Shown here: one piece after another, positions 1 to 10,640 of the stretch
Layout of the letters: each line of letters begins with the position of its first letter
Numbering within the stretch: position 1 is the stretch's first letter
Assembly: GCA_020719775.1 (NCBI GenBank)
Contig: DYPS01000009.1
Location: 1,340-43,324 of the forward strand
Reading direction: 5' to 3'
Length of the DNA: 41,985 nt
From: Desulfosporosinus sp.
GTDB lineage: Bacteria > Campylobacterota > Campylobacteria > Campylobacterales > Arcobacteraceae
Program-made: the position numbers and the translations under genes
The notes under the pieces: model-generated
Database searches by the model: none
The model's input: only the letters and a program-made list of their open reading frames with translations
What the model was told of the DNA's origin: nothing

Positions 1-55
1 TACTCTAAATACAATGTTATAAGATAGATATCAAGGAACTCTCTTCGAGGGAAAA
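1..55. repeat. 55-bp direct repeat, copy 1
   Basis: These 55 bases are identical to 951-1005. The copy lies about 100 bp upstream of the start codon at 155, so it sits in that gene's presumed promoter or 5' UTR. The window opens on the first base of the repeat, so its true left edge cannot be seen. Confidence 0.9.
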
Positions 56-154
56 AAGAGAGAAAAGGCAAGGACATAACTTCAATTTTTAATTTTTATA
101 AAACTGCAAGAGTTAATTTGTTATAATAATTCCTAGTACAATATCGCCATCAAA

Positions 155-817
155 ATGGGAAACAATCCAGATCCAGTACGACTGCCTTCTTAAGCAGTTA
201 ATGCGTTTTGTGAAAAGGGAAATAATCTTGTTTTTTCATTTAAGGGATGTGGTAAACTTCCTTATAAAGTCAGAGGGATCTATCTAAATGAAGAATACAG
301 ATTCGACGAACAATCTTTGCATTTAAGCTTTGAGCAATAAAATCTTGTTGATGGAGTAGGCATAAATGTAGTGGAAAATAAGAAACACTATGGTTATAGT
401 TATGAACAGATATCAACCACTACTACAAAAACTTAAAGACCGTGTGGAGCTTTCGATGCCTGTTTCAATAAGAGAAAAGTATTATATATTTGTCTAAATT
501 GTTTTAAGGAGAATTTTAACGATCTTTAATTTAGATTCCGAACTATGTACAAATAGATGGAATATCAAAAGGCAATGTAAAAAGAAAAGGAGATTATACG
601 AAAACAATAATAATTTGACAAAAAATCGCCTGAAGAAAAAGAATAAATTTTAACAGCGAGATTATTAAAGTAAAAAAAATAGTAAGAAGAACGAAAAAAA
701 AAAGATCGGTTGCAGTGGTTAAAATTCTTTTGTCACTACCTTTTATGCTGTTGTATTTGGTAATAAGTTTGCTGTGAGTGTTGCGAGTGTTGTTATGGCT
801 GCTTGAAGGCTGTTTGA
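155..817 (+). CDS. Unknown 220-aa protein with CxxC pairs and a cysteine-rich tail
   Basis: Not recognised as a known family. The frame is intronless, starts at the first ATG after the repeat and ends at TGA 815-817, with many in-frame TAA/TAG read as Gln. Residues about 20-105 look like a small folded domain. At about 109-130 there is a CGAFDAC pair followed by CLNC, a possible zinc site. A Lys/Gln/Glu-rich helical stretch follows. The last 30 residues are very cysteine-rich (CCCIW, CCECCECCYGC), which suggests palmitoylation or metal binding. The gene lies entirely between the two copies of the 55-bp direct repeat. The coding call is strong; any function is inference. Confidence 0.75.
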
Positions 818-950
818 AGTGAATATTTATGCTTTATTGTAAGCTGCATTATTATTAAAAAAAGTATTAAATATTATTCCAGTTTCTCCCACGAAGTGAG
901 TTCCTATTTCTATTACAAGGTTCTATATTCATACCCCTTTTTGGGGATTA

Positions 951-1005
951 TACTCTAAATACAATGTTATAAGATAGATATCAAGGAACTCTCTTCGAGG
1001 GAAAA
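951..1005. repeat. 55-bp direct repeat, copy 2
   Basis: Identical to 1-55. It lies 134 bp after the stop of the first gene and 239 bp before the start codon at 1245. It is preceded five bases earlier by a GC palindrome at 934-946 (four C, five T, four G) in otherwise AT-rich sequence. Confidence 0.9.
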
Positions 1006-1244
1006 TACTGTGACGTTACTATGACCTTTCTAGTTTCGTGGGATTCCAATATCACACGCTTATTATTATTTTTTTCTTAATTTATCTATATGCGATTAGT
1101 ATTTGATGTATATATTTTGTAACTAACATTTTGCATGAACATATATCAAGTATTTCATTTTTTCAATATTCATGAGATTATGATTAATTCCAAAGTTGTT
1201 TGTATATTATTTTAATACAACTCATAATGTCGATCCATTAAAAA

Positions 1245-1875
1245 ATGCAGTCGGATTATCTGTGGGTACGCCATGCTCCAGTTTAAGAAGGAGTCAAGGT
1301 TAGGTAGCTCTCATTTTATTCAGAAACCATGGTTACTCATTCATGTACGATAGAGCCCCCAACGGTCTTGAAAGACTCGAAATGACCTACAGGTAATTTA
1401 TTCCTTAAGCAGATCTATTGGAAAGCAATATGATTGGGAGTTAGAGAAATTTAGACTTGGAAAAAAAAGCAACGATAGAGGTAACAAAAAGAGAGGATTC
1501 AAGAACTTATTCCGTTTTATCAAAAACCCAATTGCTTACATCGGTTGGAAAACGCATAGATGGATGTTCCCAATGCCTAAAATGCTCACTTATGGCGCAG
1601 TTTTATATTGGGCAGCTGTAATTTACTATTGGAAATCTATTTCAGAAGAGTACAAAGAACTTGATGAGGTTTTGCAAAACTATGGTAAAAATGTTGAAGG
1701 AACAAGCGGCAGAATGAAAGGTTATCATAACAAGCATCTTTTACACAATCCAAACATGATTGAGGGGCCCATGAGAACTCACTTCTTCCCTGAATTAGTG
1801 ACTCTTAATCCAACCTGGAAACAAAACATCCGTAAAGAACTTCAACTTACTAATCATTACAACGTAGTCTTTTGA
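1245..1875 (+). CDS. Unknown single-TM protein, possibly mitochondrial, 196 aa
   Basis: Two 20-nt introns (1304-1323 and 1393-1412) join three exons into one frame ending at TGA 1873-1875. An in-frame ATG at 1227 would add six residues; I chose 1245 because the residues between are low-complexity. The protein is basic near the middle (KKSNDRGNKKRGFKNLFRF). One hydrophobic segment follows (about residues 112-130, MLTYGAVLYWAAVIYYW), then a soluble tail. Size, the single TM and the charge pattern resemble small accessory subunits of respiratory complexes, but I recognise no family, so that is only a guess. The gene lies just downstream of the second direct-repeat copy. Confidence 0.75.
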
Positions 1876-1982
1876 TTATCTAACGCAACTCGCTTATAAA
1901 ATACATTCAAATTGTAATTTAATAAATAGAAGCAGGTTAATAAAATATAAACAGAAAGAAGATTTATTAAAATGTTTTAAAA

Positions 1983-2468
1983 TCAAAATGGGGTATAAGT
2001 ATCGACAAAACTGTTATTACCAATCTTTAATAAAGGTCTCGGAATTGAGTAATCTCTTTTGTCACTTGCACCTACTTTTAAAGCAACTTCAGGCTGTAAC
2101 ATTAGACTATTGTTTAATGGACTTCGAAAAAAAGATTCATATCCTGTTCTCCTCGCAACTTCTTGTTTTGTTGTTTCAGAAGAGTTAATCATATTTAGAA
2201 AGTAGCTGTCTTAATTTCTACCTTAAAATTGTTTTTTAGGGTTATTGAACACATCAAAAGTACGTTACTATATGAGAGTGTGTCTATGAGGTCTAACTTG
2301 TGAATCTCTGCGATAGTGATCAAAGTTTACAGCCATCCACTATGGGTTATCATAGCTCGTCCTTCTAAATTGCTTAAAAAATACCCAGTCTTCATTAACA
2401 TTTCTGATCTCTCCATTTCTATCTATTTATTGAATCTTTTCTTGAGATAGGAATTATCCTTTGGCCAT
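1983..2468 (-). CDS. Unknown 161-aa protein, possibly ciliary
   Basis: An open minus-strand frame from ATG 2466-2468 to TGA 1983-1985 without introns, with TAA/TAG as Gln. It is rich in Arg, Asn, Gln and aromatic residues (for example NPQWMAVNFDHYRRD) and has no TM or signal peptide. Short proteins of this look in ciliates are often microtubule-associated, but there is no recognisable domain here. A second frame overlaps the first 80 bp, so the 5' end is less certain than the rest. Convergent with the gene ending at 1875. Confidence 0.6.
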
Positions 2469-2839
2469 CTAAAAGAATCATCTTTTGTTTATTATACTCG
2501 TTGCATTTTGTGGCGATATATAGTAGGCATTTTTTATCTCGGACGAATTGGTGAGAGATTACCATTTCTGTGAAGCTAAATGAGTGAAAGTTTACTTGAG
2601 ATGGTTAAAAAAATGATTTATCTATATTTTTGTTCATGCTTAGATTAATAAATTTATAATATCACGACATTGGCAAAATCTGGCTGAATAATTATAAACA
2701 TCATTACTTTTCACAAAAAATATAAGTTATAAAAAAATTAATATTTTGTCTATAGTTTCATTTCATAAAATTAAAAAGTAAGTTTGATATTAATGATAAT
2801 TTTTATAAATGATGATTAAAATGATGCAGAACATATCTT
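2469..2839. other. Intergenic, AT-rich
   Basis: 371 bp between the start of the gene at 2468 (-) and the stop of the Rieske gene (-). One overlapping open frame enters from the left; otherwise there is only AT-rich sequence, with no recognisable RNA or repeat. Confidence 0.5.
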
Positions 2840-5262
2840 TCAAAGTTCTTTGAGAACTCCTCCTGCTCCAACTTCCACACTTGGATACTCTTATTGAATG
2901 ACAGGTCTATCGTTTTAAAATCCAGCATCCGCAGTTCTTTCCATATAAATTAAGTCCTTTTTATGCACGCTCTATCTGTTAGCAAAAATTAGATCACGGT
3001 AGCAACCTGATTTGTTAAGTTTCTAAATTAAATTAATTATACCTTGATCAAATTCTAAAGATTTTAAATAGACCAATAACCATTAACGAGTTCTTCAAAC
3101 ATAGGCATACAGTTGACTCTAAATGCTTCTCTTAAAATGGTTAGATGTTTTGATTTTGAAGGAGATGCACTGATAGCTTTTACTTTACTTCCAATACCAT
3201 AAATAGCAACAAAGTCCCACTATTCAATCGATCCAATCACAAGAATGCTGTCATAAAATTAGCGTGAACCAACATACAATAGTTTTTTATCAAAAAACTT
3301 ATAACTTTCAAAGGGAACATAAGAAAAAGGAATTCTCTGAATAAATAAGTAATTACCAATGCTAACATGTTTAGACCGACATTGAAACCTTGCTCATAAG
3401 CGATTGTTGGGCTATTGCTGACTAATCTTTTATTCAGCAAAAAATATTCATTTGCTGAACTAAGTCCAGCAGAGAAAATACGAATATTATCAGTTCTACC
3501 AAAAGTATCTCCGCTTAATCTTTCTTCATGGAAGAAATCAAAATCAGTATATTTTCCATTTTTTACCCATTCCTAAATTTTAAAAGATTTACTGTATTTC
3601 CTGCAAAATGATGAGGGAAGATGACAACGCCATCAGCTTTCAATCTAAGTTAGTCAGACAACCGCACAGTCACTGATTATCCATACTTAAGTTTAGGATT
3701 TTCAACTATTTTTGATTTTTTCTTATTTCTTTCTTTAATTTCTTCAATTTCTCTTTTCTTAATGTTTTTGTAACTAAATTTATTTGAGAACATTAGATCC
3801 TCTTTGATTTTAATGAAAAATTAAATTCCCCTATCAGTATATTATTTTACTATTTTTTTTTCAATTTCTGGGCCAAATACTTCTGACACAGCTGAGTCAC
3901 GTTATCCATCAATAACTTTAATATTAATATCTGGAAATTAAGTTTTTAGTTCTTTAATAAACTCTAAACTTTATACATTATGTCCCAAAATTAGCAAACT
4001 TTTAATAACATTTTTGTTTAAGAAGCAAGCTAGTTTTTAATGCTGTTATTTTGATCTAAGAGGACAGAATACATTTTAAGCCAGATTAACATCTGTTTAT
4101 TTTTAGTTATTAACAGTTATTGATTCATAAATTGGAACCTTTTGAGTGAGACCAGTCGCAACCATCAAAGCGTCAAATTAAATTTTGGTTCCATCGTTGC
4201 AAGTTACATAAGGATAATATTGCTGTGTTATAAATTATTTACTTTATTAATGATTCTAAATGATTAATTATTGAAAACAAAGTCAATACCATAGTACTAG
4301 TACCAATCATCACGATAGAAGGAAAGTTTGTTGTATATCTTTTCCTAAAGTTGTTCTTTAATGTAATTTTACATTTATTTCTACGATATAACCAAAGAAG
4401 AGTCTTTATCTTTTTTCTTTTTTTCGGCATTTTTTAATTTCAGCTCCTCTTTAATTTTTTTTTAAAGCTCATTATCCTTTTAGTTTAAGTGCAAATTTAT
4501 GAGTTTTTTATGAAGATAATCTTTTTTATATGGATAATGGAATTATCCTTCCTTCATCACTGTTATTTCACCTTGATATCCGAATTGACGAAGACTGTTT
4601 ATACAACCGATAGTTGCATAGTCGTCTCCTCCAAGAATTAAAGTTTTTCTTAAATCCTATACATCTCTTTCAGCGAAGTTTGGGGCAATTGAGGTTGGAA
4701 TTGCCAAAGGATAAATGACTGAAACTATACCCTACTTTTCTTCGGCGAAAAAGATTGGCAAGTTCAAAAGGGCTGGACCATTTTCAATGCTGCCTGATTT
4801 AATATCAAATATGCAGCCATGATGTGGGCAAAATAGTTTATCGTTGAAGCAAACTCCTTCTTAGAGAGAGTAAGAGATGTCATCAGAATCGAAAGGCTCT
4901 TTATGCGGGCAATTAGCTGAGAAAGCATAAAGTTTATTATTAGATCGAATTACCATAATGGTGCGTTCTTTGCCTTCATGATCCTTGACAGTGATGACCT
5001 TTCTCTGCCCTTCTGGTAATTCCTTACCTTCACAGACATCAACCTTTTGCAGTTTCTTGATATATTATTCAAGATTTTAACCGATATCATCTTAAGGTTT
5101 ACCTGTCGGATTGGCTTTGTTATCTTCGTTGATATTGTTTGGAGATGAGTCAAGTAGATAGGGGTTTTTGAGCAGTGAATAGGCTAGAATAGCTGTGGTG
5201 GTAAGTATTTTCCTGGTGGAGAAAAGTCTCTTCCAAAGGGGGCGTACAAAGCGTGAGAACAT
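2840..5262 (-). CDS. AIFM3-like Rieske / pyridine-nucleotide-disulfide oxidoreductase, 780 aa
   Basis: Four 20-nt introns (4223-4242, 3573-3592, 3337-3356, 3023-3042) give a continuous 780-aa protein ending at TGA 2840-2842. The N-terminus is basic and then hydrophobic (residues 1-35), like a mitochondrial presequence with a membrane anchor. A Rieske [2Fe-2S] domain follows, with CPH (118-120) and CPHHGC (145-150). The rest has the order of an AIFM3-type flavoprotein: LILGGDD (208-214), LMVATGL (359-365), LLILGH (416-421), ADGVVIF and IFSAGL (582-587). Known role of the family: a mitochondrial Rieske/FAD oxidoreductase. Odd points: the GxGxxG of both Rossmann folds is missing and the usual FAD-binding Asp near the C-terminus is Leu. 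A charged Lys/Glu insert occupies about 250-320. The C-terminal part is longer than usual. Confidence 0.85.
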
Positions 5263-5447
5263 GATATTATTAATTTAGTTATTGTTTGTTGACAGAATTA
5301 TATATTATCAAAATCTATCAAAAGGAGAATCGGGAAAAAAAAGCAAAACTTTCAATATATCTAATAATTAGTCAAAAGTAATAAAAATGAAATTGAAATA
5401 AAATATCAATTCGCTTTTGATTATTTGAACTATGCTTTTGAGCTGCT

Positions 5448-6549
5448 TCATATCTCTTCCAACATTTAACTTATATTATCCACCATCTTTTATTCATCGT
5501 TAACTAAATTTATCTCCCCTACCATTTAAGATTTTTATTCTATCTTTTGAATAACAATGACATTTCCTTCTTTTAATTCTTCCTCAATCATTGGATTAAC
5601 TTATAGGTCTCTCTCTATTTAACGATAAATTTCTTCAACAAATAAACTAATTTTTTATGAATTTTGTCTATTGTAAATAAAAGCTGATAATACTCTTTCT
5701 TGAACTTCGTTTAAGATACGACTTTTGATTTTCAGGCAAGCGAGAAAGCAGCCATAGAAAATATCTTATGCGGATTCGTTAGTGAGTTGTGGGATTGTCA
5801 AGGCCAGGTCGATGAGCTTTGGAACGATCTGTTTAGCCCCTGCAAACCATGGAAATCCTTAGAAAAAGGGGATCATGTAGTGATTGGGAATTGTGAAGTT
5901 TAATTTAAACTACAACATCTGCAACAAATCCAACTCTGTTGCTTTTATCACGTCGTTTGATATCTCCCCTCCTAAAGCTGAACTGATGACCTGAATTGTG
6001 AAAATTTCAGAGACTGATCTTGACTCACAAAACTATATTAGAAAGGATTTATACCTTGATTGCGATCCAAACACAGCAAATTGCGATAACAGGTAGATCA
6101 AAGTTGAAGGGATTGCTGATTTTTTTGAAGAAGACTCCCAGATATGATTTGGCGTAGTAAGAAGTAATGTTGGAAAGTCCAGTGATTTCACAATACTAGG
6201 ATATGAAGGGGATAAAAATAAATGTGACGAGCAAAGTTGCTCGTGTTAAAGTTCTTACTTAGCTGATAGAGTTTATAAGTCTCTCATAGTTTTCAGGATG
6301 AATTTTAAGGACTAATTAGGATGTGGGGATTAGGGGCTGAATAAAAATGTAAATACCTTTTCTGCTTTGCGGTTTCTGGAAATGATTTAGTTGTTCTAGG
6401 CCCTGAGCATAGGTATAATGTAATTATGGGATTTTATTAAGAAAAGGCTTTAAGCCCTCAGTAAATGGGATGTTGCTTCAAACTTTGACAGGATAGTCAA
6501 AGTTGTTCGTTATGGAAGTTGCTGGTCTAGCCGATATTGTAAAACTCAT
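5448..6549 (-). CDS. Cyclin-box protein; 5' end and upstream exons unresolved
   Basis: From about 6300 down to TGA 5448-5450 the frame is clear, with one 22-nt intron near 6033-6054. It encodes a cyclin fold: ITSYYAKSYLGVFFKKI, then PVIAICCVWIAIKFCESRSV, then an LDLLQMLQFKLNFTIP helix. These match helices 2-5 of a cyclin box. The C-terminal 110 residues are charged and helical. Upstream, the frame continues past an in-frame TGA (6478-6480), so there is an unplaced intron, a sense UGA, or a frame change at a canonical 20-nt candidate intron at 6337-6356. Coding-like sequence reaches about 6830, so the true start may be further upstream. The subfamily (cell cycle or transcriptional) cannot be told. 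Confidence 0.65.
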
Positions 6550-7762
6550 TTTCTTCATTGATGGCAGCTTTATAATTTGAATTTCATATTTTAGCATATC
6601 AACAAATGAAAAGCGCTATACCAAGCCTAATTTTATTTGAGAGTATGTCAATGTTCCAAACTCTTCTCTATGTGTTGTTAATCACCATCAAAACTGAAAA
6701 TAACATCAACGCCAGCTCCTTTTTAATCATTTAGTTTAAATCATTTGGCGCTTTTTAGTTCAATATGGCGAAGTGACAATTGGTGTTCCAGGATAGTATA
6801 AACAGAAGCAACATAATGGAGAAAATACAAAGATGTTTATAATTTATTTATATGAAGAAATTTATTTGAACGATTTAATGGTCAACTGCCGTATTGTATA
6901 AATAGTCTGAGTTTAATATGATAATAAGTATAATCATGAGTGCATTTATCCGTTTATTTCTGAATTGTTTCTTCAGCTAATCATCGGGATTTGATAAAGC
7001 ATTTACTGTAATCGTTTTCCAAGTGATCGATTTAACTAATCACTTTCAGATATTTCAATTATCAGTATATTTATTTAAATAACCCTTATATTATATGATC
7101 TGATAAATTCTTTTTGTTCTATATTAATAATTATAGGGTTTTATGATTATATTAGTCTCATCTGACATACTAACCTAATTTTTTAATATAGTCTATATTT
7201 AAATCATGTTTGATAAACTAATAACAATTAACTTCCCATCATGGCTAAACATTTAAAATATGTTTATATCTCGAAACTAAAGAAGTCAAACTATCTTACA
7301 CTCGCTAAACTTATGTTCTCATTGTTAAGTCTAAAGAGTATCAAGATCATGAAAGGATATCGGTCAAGCAAATCGTCATTTAAATTGCACAAAATAGGAT
7401 TCAACTGATGAATCAAATGGATTTAGTTTGATAAATAAACATGAAGTAGCAGGTGCTACCAAATAATTAAATATCAGAAATATAATAAAGTTTTAACAAC
7501 TTGTAACTGTTTCATGTTAAAGGCAGATAAGGATGACTTAGATTACATATAGTTATGATGTTTATAATACTTTTTTGCTATTTAATTTATTTAAGAATCA
7601 CACTGAATTCAAAATTTCAAAGATTATTAATTACCTATCAAATTATTGGCATCTTATTGCTATGATTTACTTCATATTAAAGTTAGTTAACATATGTTTA
7701 ATTATTAATACTAATATTTTTAAAAATTATATTTGATTTTTTCACATCAATGCACATTCATA
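6550..7762. other. Coding-like remnant (6550-6830), then AT-rich intergenic
   Basis: 6550-6830 (-) looks like additional 5' exons of the cyclin gene: open frames joined by a possible 20-nt intron near 6663-6682, but no consistent start codon. From 6840 to 7762 the sequence is AT-rich. A plus-strand open stretch around 7230-7430 looks weakly protein-like but has no coherent start or splice pattern, so I do not call a gene. Confidence 0.4.
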
Positions 7763-8238
7763 TCATTCTTGATAGCGTGGAATCATATTCAAAAACTTAT
7801 TTAATGAATCTTAAACACGCAAAATTTGACTGCTAACCAATTCTACAATTCCCAAACCTACCAATAATTACCATACTGCAAATACTTCAGCTACAAAGAG
7901 CAATATCAGCCAGGTTGGTATAAGATAGGTGAGTTGTGCTACTACGCCGACTGAAAGAACAACAATCAACTCTGAATATTAAACGAAATACTTTTGGTGA
8001 AGGAGGAGGCTAGATATGAATTGAACAGTTAGTTGATACTATCTCCACAGCGACAGTTGTCCTATTTATTGGTAATTTGTTGGATCAGTTCTTGAGGATT
8101 GATGATGAGGATGAGAAGTATGGCTGTGAATAGGAAAGAGATGAAGTTTGGCATGATGAAATAGGTGATGAGAGTGAGATTGATCACTAAAATTCTTTTG
8201 ACAAGGGGAATATACTCTTTGATTGTAGCTGAATTCAT
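7763..8238 (-). CDS. Small multi-span membrane protein, 151 aa
   Basis: A single 20-nt intron (7972-7991) removes two in-frame TGA codons and gives a 151-aa frame from ATG 8236-8238 to TGA 7763-7765. There are two pairs of hydrophobic segments: about residues 18-47 (ILVINLTLITYFIMPNFI...), and about 88-125 (IVVLSVGVVAQLTYLIPTW...). A short polar Cys-containing loop (DNCRCGD) lies between them. The hairpin-pair layout resembles reticulon- or PRA1-like ER-shaping proteins, but no family signature is clear enough to name it. Confidence 0.65.
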
Positions 8239-8803
8239 CTAACACTTAATATTATAAGCATAATTGATTTATTAAAAATTTAAGAAATGCTTAATTTTAT
8301 AGGTCAACTTAGCTTTTTGCTTAAAATAAAATATTTCAACATAAAAATCAAATCTATAAAATTTAAAGAATTGTTTTTATTTTTACTTGCGAAAATAGTT
8401 TGTTATTATATTAAAAAAATAAAGAAACATTCATTAATAAATATTTGTATTCACAAAAATTAGCAATGAAAACTCTTAAGATTAAAAAAATTTAATTCCA
8501 GTTTTAAAAAGAATGGAGTAGTTGATAAAATTTCAGTTACATAATGGTTTCACAATATTCCTTTATCTATCATTACTTCTGAGTTTGAATTGTAAAACAA
8601 ATAAATTGATTATAAAAATCAACTAATTTGGTAGTATGAACTGGTTTACATATTTTGAAGTTGAAATAAATCATTGAGAACTGTAATTATTTATTTTACT
8701 TCAGATCTCAATTACTTTAGATAATTCAAAATAAATAAAATACGCGAACTCAAAAATGTGTTTATCATAAGTTATAAATAATTTGGAAAAAGATGAAAAT
8801 ACT
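8239..8803. other. Intergenic, nothing recognised
   Basis: 565 bp of very AT-rich sequence between the start of the small membrane-protein gene (-) and the stop of the next minus-strand gene. No open frame with coding character, RNA or repeat seen. Confidence 0.6.
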
Positions 8804-9589
8804 TCAGCACAACTTGCTCTTCCTTTCCGCCAGCTTATCCCTTATTCCTTAAATTTTTATGTCTGAGTACTGAGCTTTGTGAGAGTAAGTATTTTTTATC
8901 TTCTTTTAGAATTCTATCAACTCATTGATCTAGAGATGATTCTTTTTTTTGAAATTTCTCTTACTATCACTTTTCTTTGCTGCATTACTCCTTAAAATTT
9001 GTTCTTCTTTCTGTTGATTGTGATGAATTTTTCCATAAAAAGTAACAAGTTAAGGCATTTTGTTTGAAGATTTACCGACTGATTGTCCAAACTTACTTCC
9101 ATATAGAGTAATGGAACCATTTTGTCCTATTGTATCAGATTTCCTATGATATGGACTGACTGAGACTTGTTTAAGTCTAAAATTGGGCTTTTAACGGGAA
9201 GTGTGTTTGAGATAGGCAGTAGCATTCATGGAGATGCTGTTGATCTTCTGTCTGAGTGTGAAATCTGGTGTTTAGTTGTTTTGACGAAGAGTTTCTTTGG
9301 TAATCAGTTTCTGCTGATCTTTATTGAACTCATCTTGACAATACTAAATAGAATCCTCAGCACTCTCTTCGTCGATCTCCTCAATTAGATAGTGGTTTTT
9401 TCGTCCATCACTGCCAATTTCAATCTTTTGTAGGCAGCTCTCATATAAGTTTTATTCACTTTCATCTCCTTTTTCAGAGGTACAGGTAATGTTTCCAACA
9501 CTAATGCGGGCCATATAATCTTCAAGACTCATTCCCTTTACGAACCCGATTTCAGTTTAAGTGACTGATTGCTAAGATGTATCGAACAT
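8804..9589 (-). CDS. Unknown hydrophilic protein, 261 aa
   Basis: An intronless frame from ATG 9587-9589 to TGA 8804-8806, 262 codons with numerous in-frame TAA/TAG. No signal peptide, TM or recognised domain. The N-terminal half is acidic (for example IEEIDEESAEDS). The C-terminal half is strongly basic and probably helical, with KSDSKRNFKKKN and a Lys-rich end. Composition suggests a disordered or scaffold-type protein. Divergent from the gene starting at 9793 across a 203-bp promoter region. Confidence 0.7.
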
Positions 9590-9792
9590 TGCCGAAAGAA
9601 TTAGTTTTTGATTTATGTGTTAAATAATTATTTAGACATTGGCTAAACTAAATAAGGTTTAATCAGACAAGGTTAAATGTGCCTTAGAATGAGTAGTATT
9701 TAAATGGCGAGAATATTCTGTAAGTGGGGCAGCTGATAATTGTTTGTACTCTTATATTGCTCAATTATTACTAGTTAATATATTTAATCATA

Positions 9793-10460
9793 ATGTCCAA
9801 ATTCAATGTGAAATTCAGCTATGCTGGACAACCTGCTGCTAATGTATATGAGTTGCTATTTAGGTGCAAGAAATACATCGAGGACCCATTCATCTCAACA
9901 ACCTAGTTTAGACTTACTCAAACCCCAAATACGAATAAATCAATCTTCCAAATGTAGAACATCACCCTGCATAAACTGTCATTCCGGTTGTTCCTACAGT
10001 TGATGTCGAATCTAAACCACAATCTCCTCAAATTATTAGGGCTAAATCGAAAGAACACTTACCTAAAGTTACCGTACATGTTCATTCATTCAGCCTTCTG
10101 AAATCAAAGAAAAATAAGTGGATAACCTTAAACCAATTTTAAACATTGAGGAAGTGAACGAGAGTTAATTTAAGAACGTAGAGAGCCATAAAAAAGAAGC
10201 CAATCACAAAATCTAAAACAGTGAGGAAATAGTTCTGGTAATACGTTATTTTAAAATAGAAAGCCCCCAGCTTCAAATTCTAGCCAAAGAAGGAAGGCGA
10301 TATTAGTAGAGTTACTAAGAAAGAATATGTGAGAGCAGAAAATGCTTAAAAATATTTGTACAGCGGCATTCCTTAAAAAAGTTAGGACGAGTTTGTTGGC
10401 TGTTTTGGATGTATGCGTAAGAAACCCAAATCATACAGCATCTAAAAAGCCCATAAATGA
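9793..10460 (+). CDS. Unknown 201-aa protein
   Basis: Three introns (9844-9863 and 10074-10093 of 20 nt; 10238-10259 of 22 nt) produce a 201-aa frame ending at TGA 10458-10460. Without splicing the frame breaks at each of them, and every break is cured by a GT...AG intron of the local length. The protein is hydrophilic and proline-containing in the middle (TVIPVVPTVDVESKPQSP). It ends with a small Cys-containing basic motif (FVGCFGCMRKKPKSY). No known family recognised. Followed 180 bp later by the ABHD gene on the same strand. Confidence 0.7.
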
Positions 10461-10640
10461 TTTATTTCCAATCTTATTTATAGGATTACTGAAAAATAAG
10501 TAAAATAATAATTTAACTAAAAAGAAGATATCAATTTTTGATTTGGAATTATCAATCATCTAGACATTATTAGGCATGAAATTTACATTTTTATTATTAA
10601 GTTTTTTTAAAAATATCATCTGAATTAATAATTATAATCA

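Noticed and set aside
930-950. Telomere-like C4/G4 run
   Set aside because: A single palindrome with no repeated telomeric unit.
1988-2188. Plus-strand open frame beginning ATGGGGTATAAG
   Set aside because: It is the reverse of the better minus-strand frame 1983-2468.
6690-6814. p24-like N-terminus with a signal peptide (MLLLFILSW) upstream of the cyclin
   Set aside because: No GOLD domain or C-terminal anchor follows, and the frame does not connect to one.
7900-8000. TGA as tryptophan in the small membrane-protein gene
   Set aside because: A 20-nt intron at 7972-7991 removes the stops and yields continuous hydrophobic helices.
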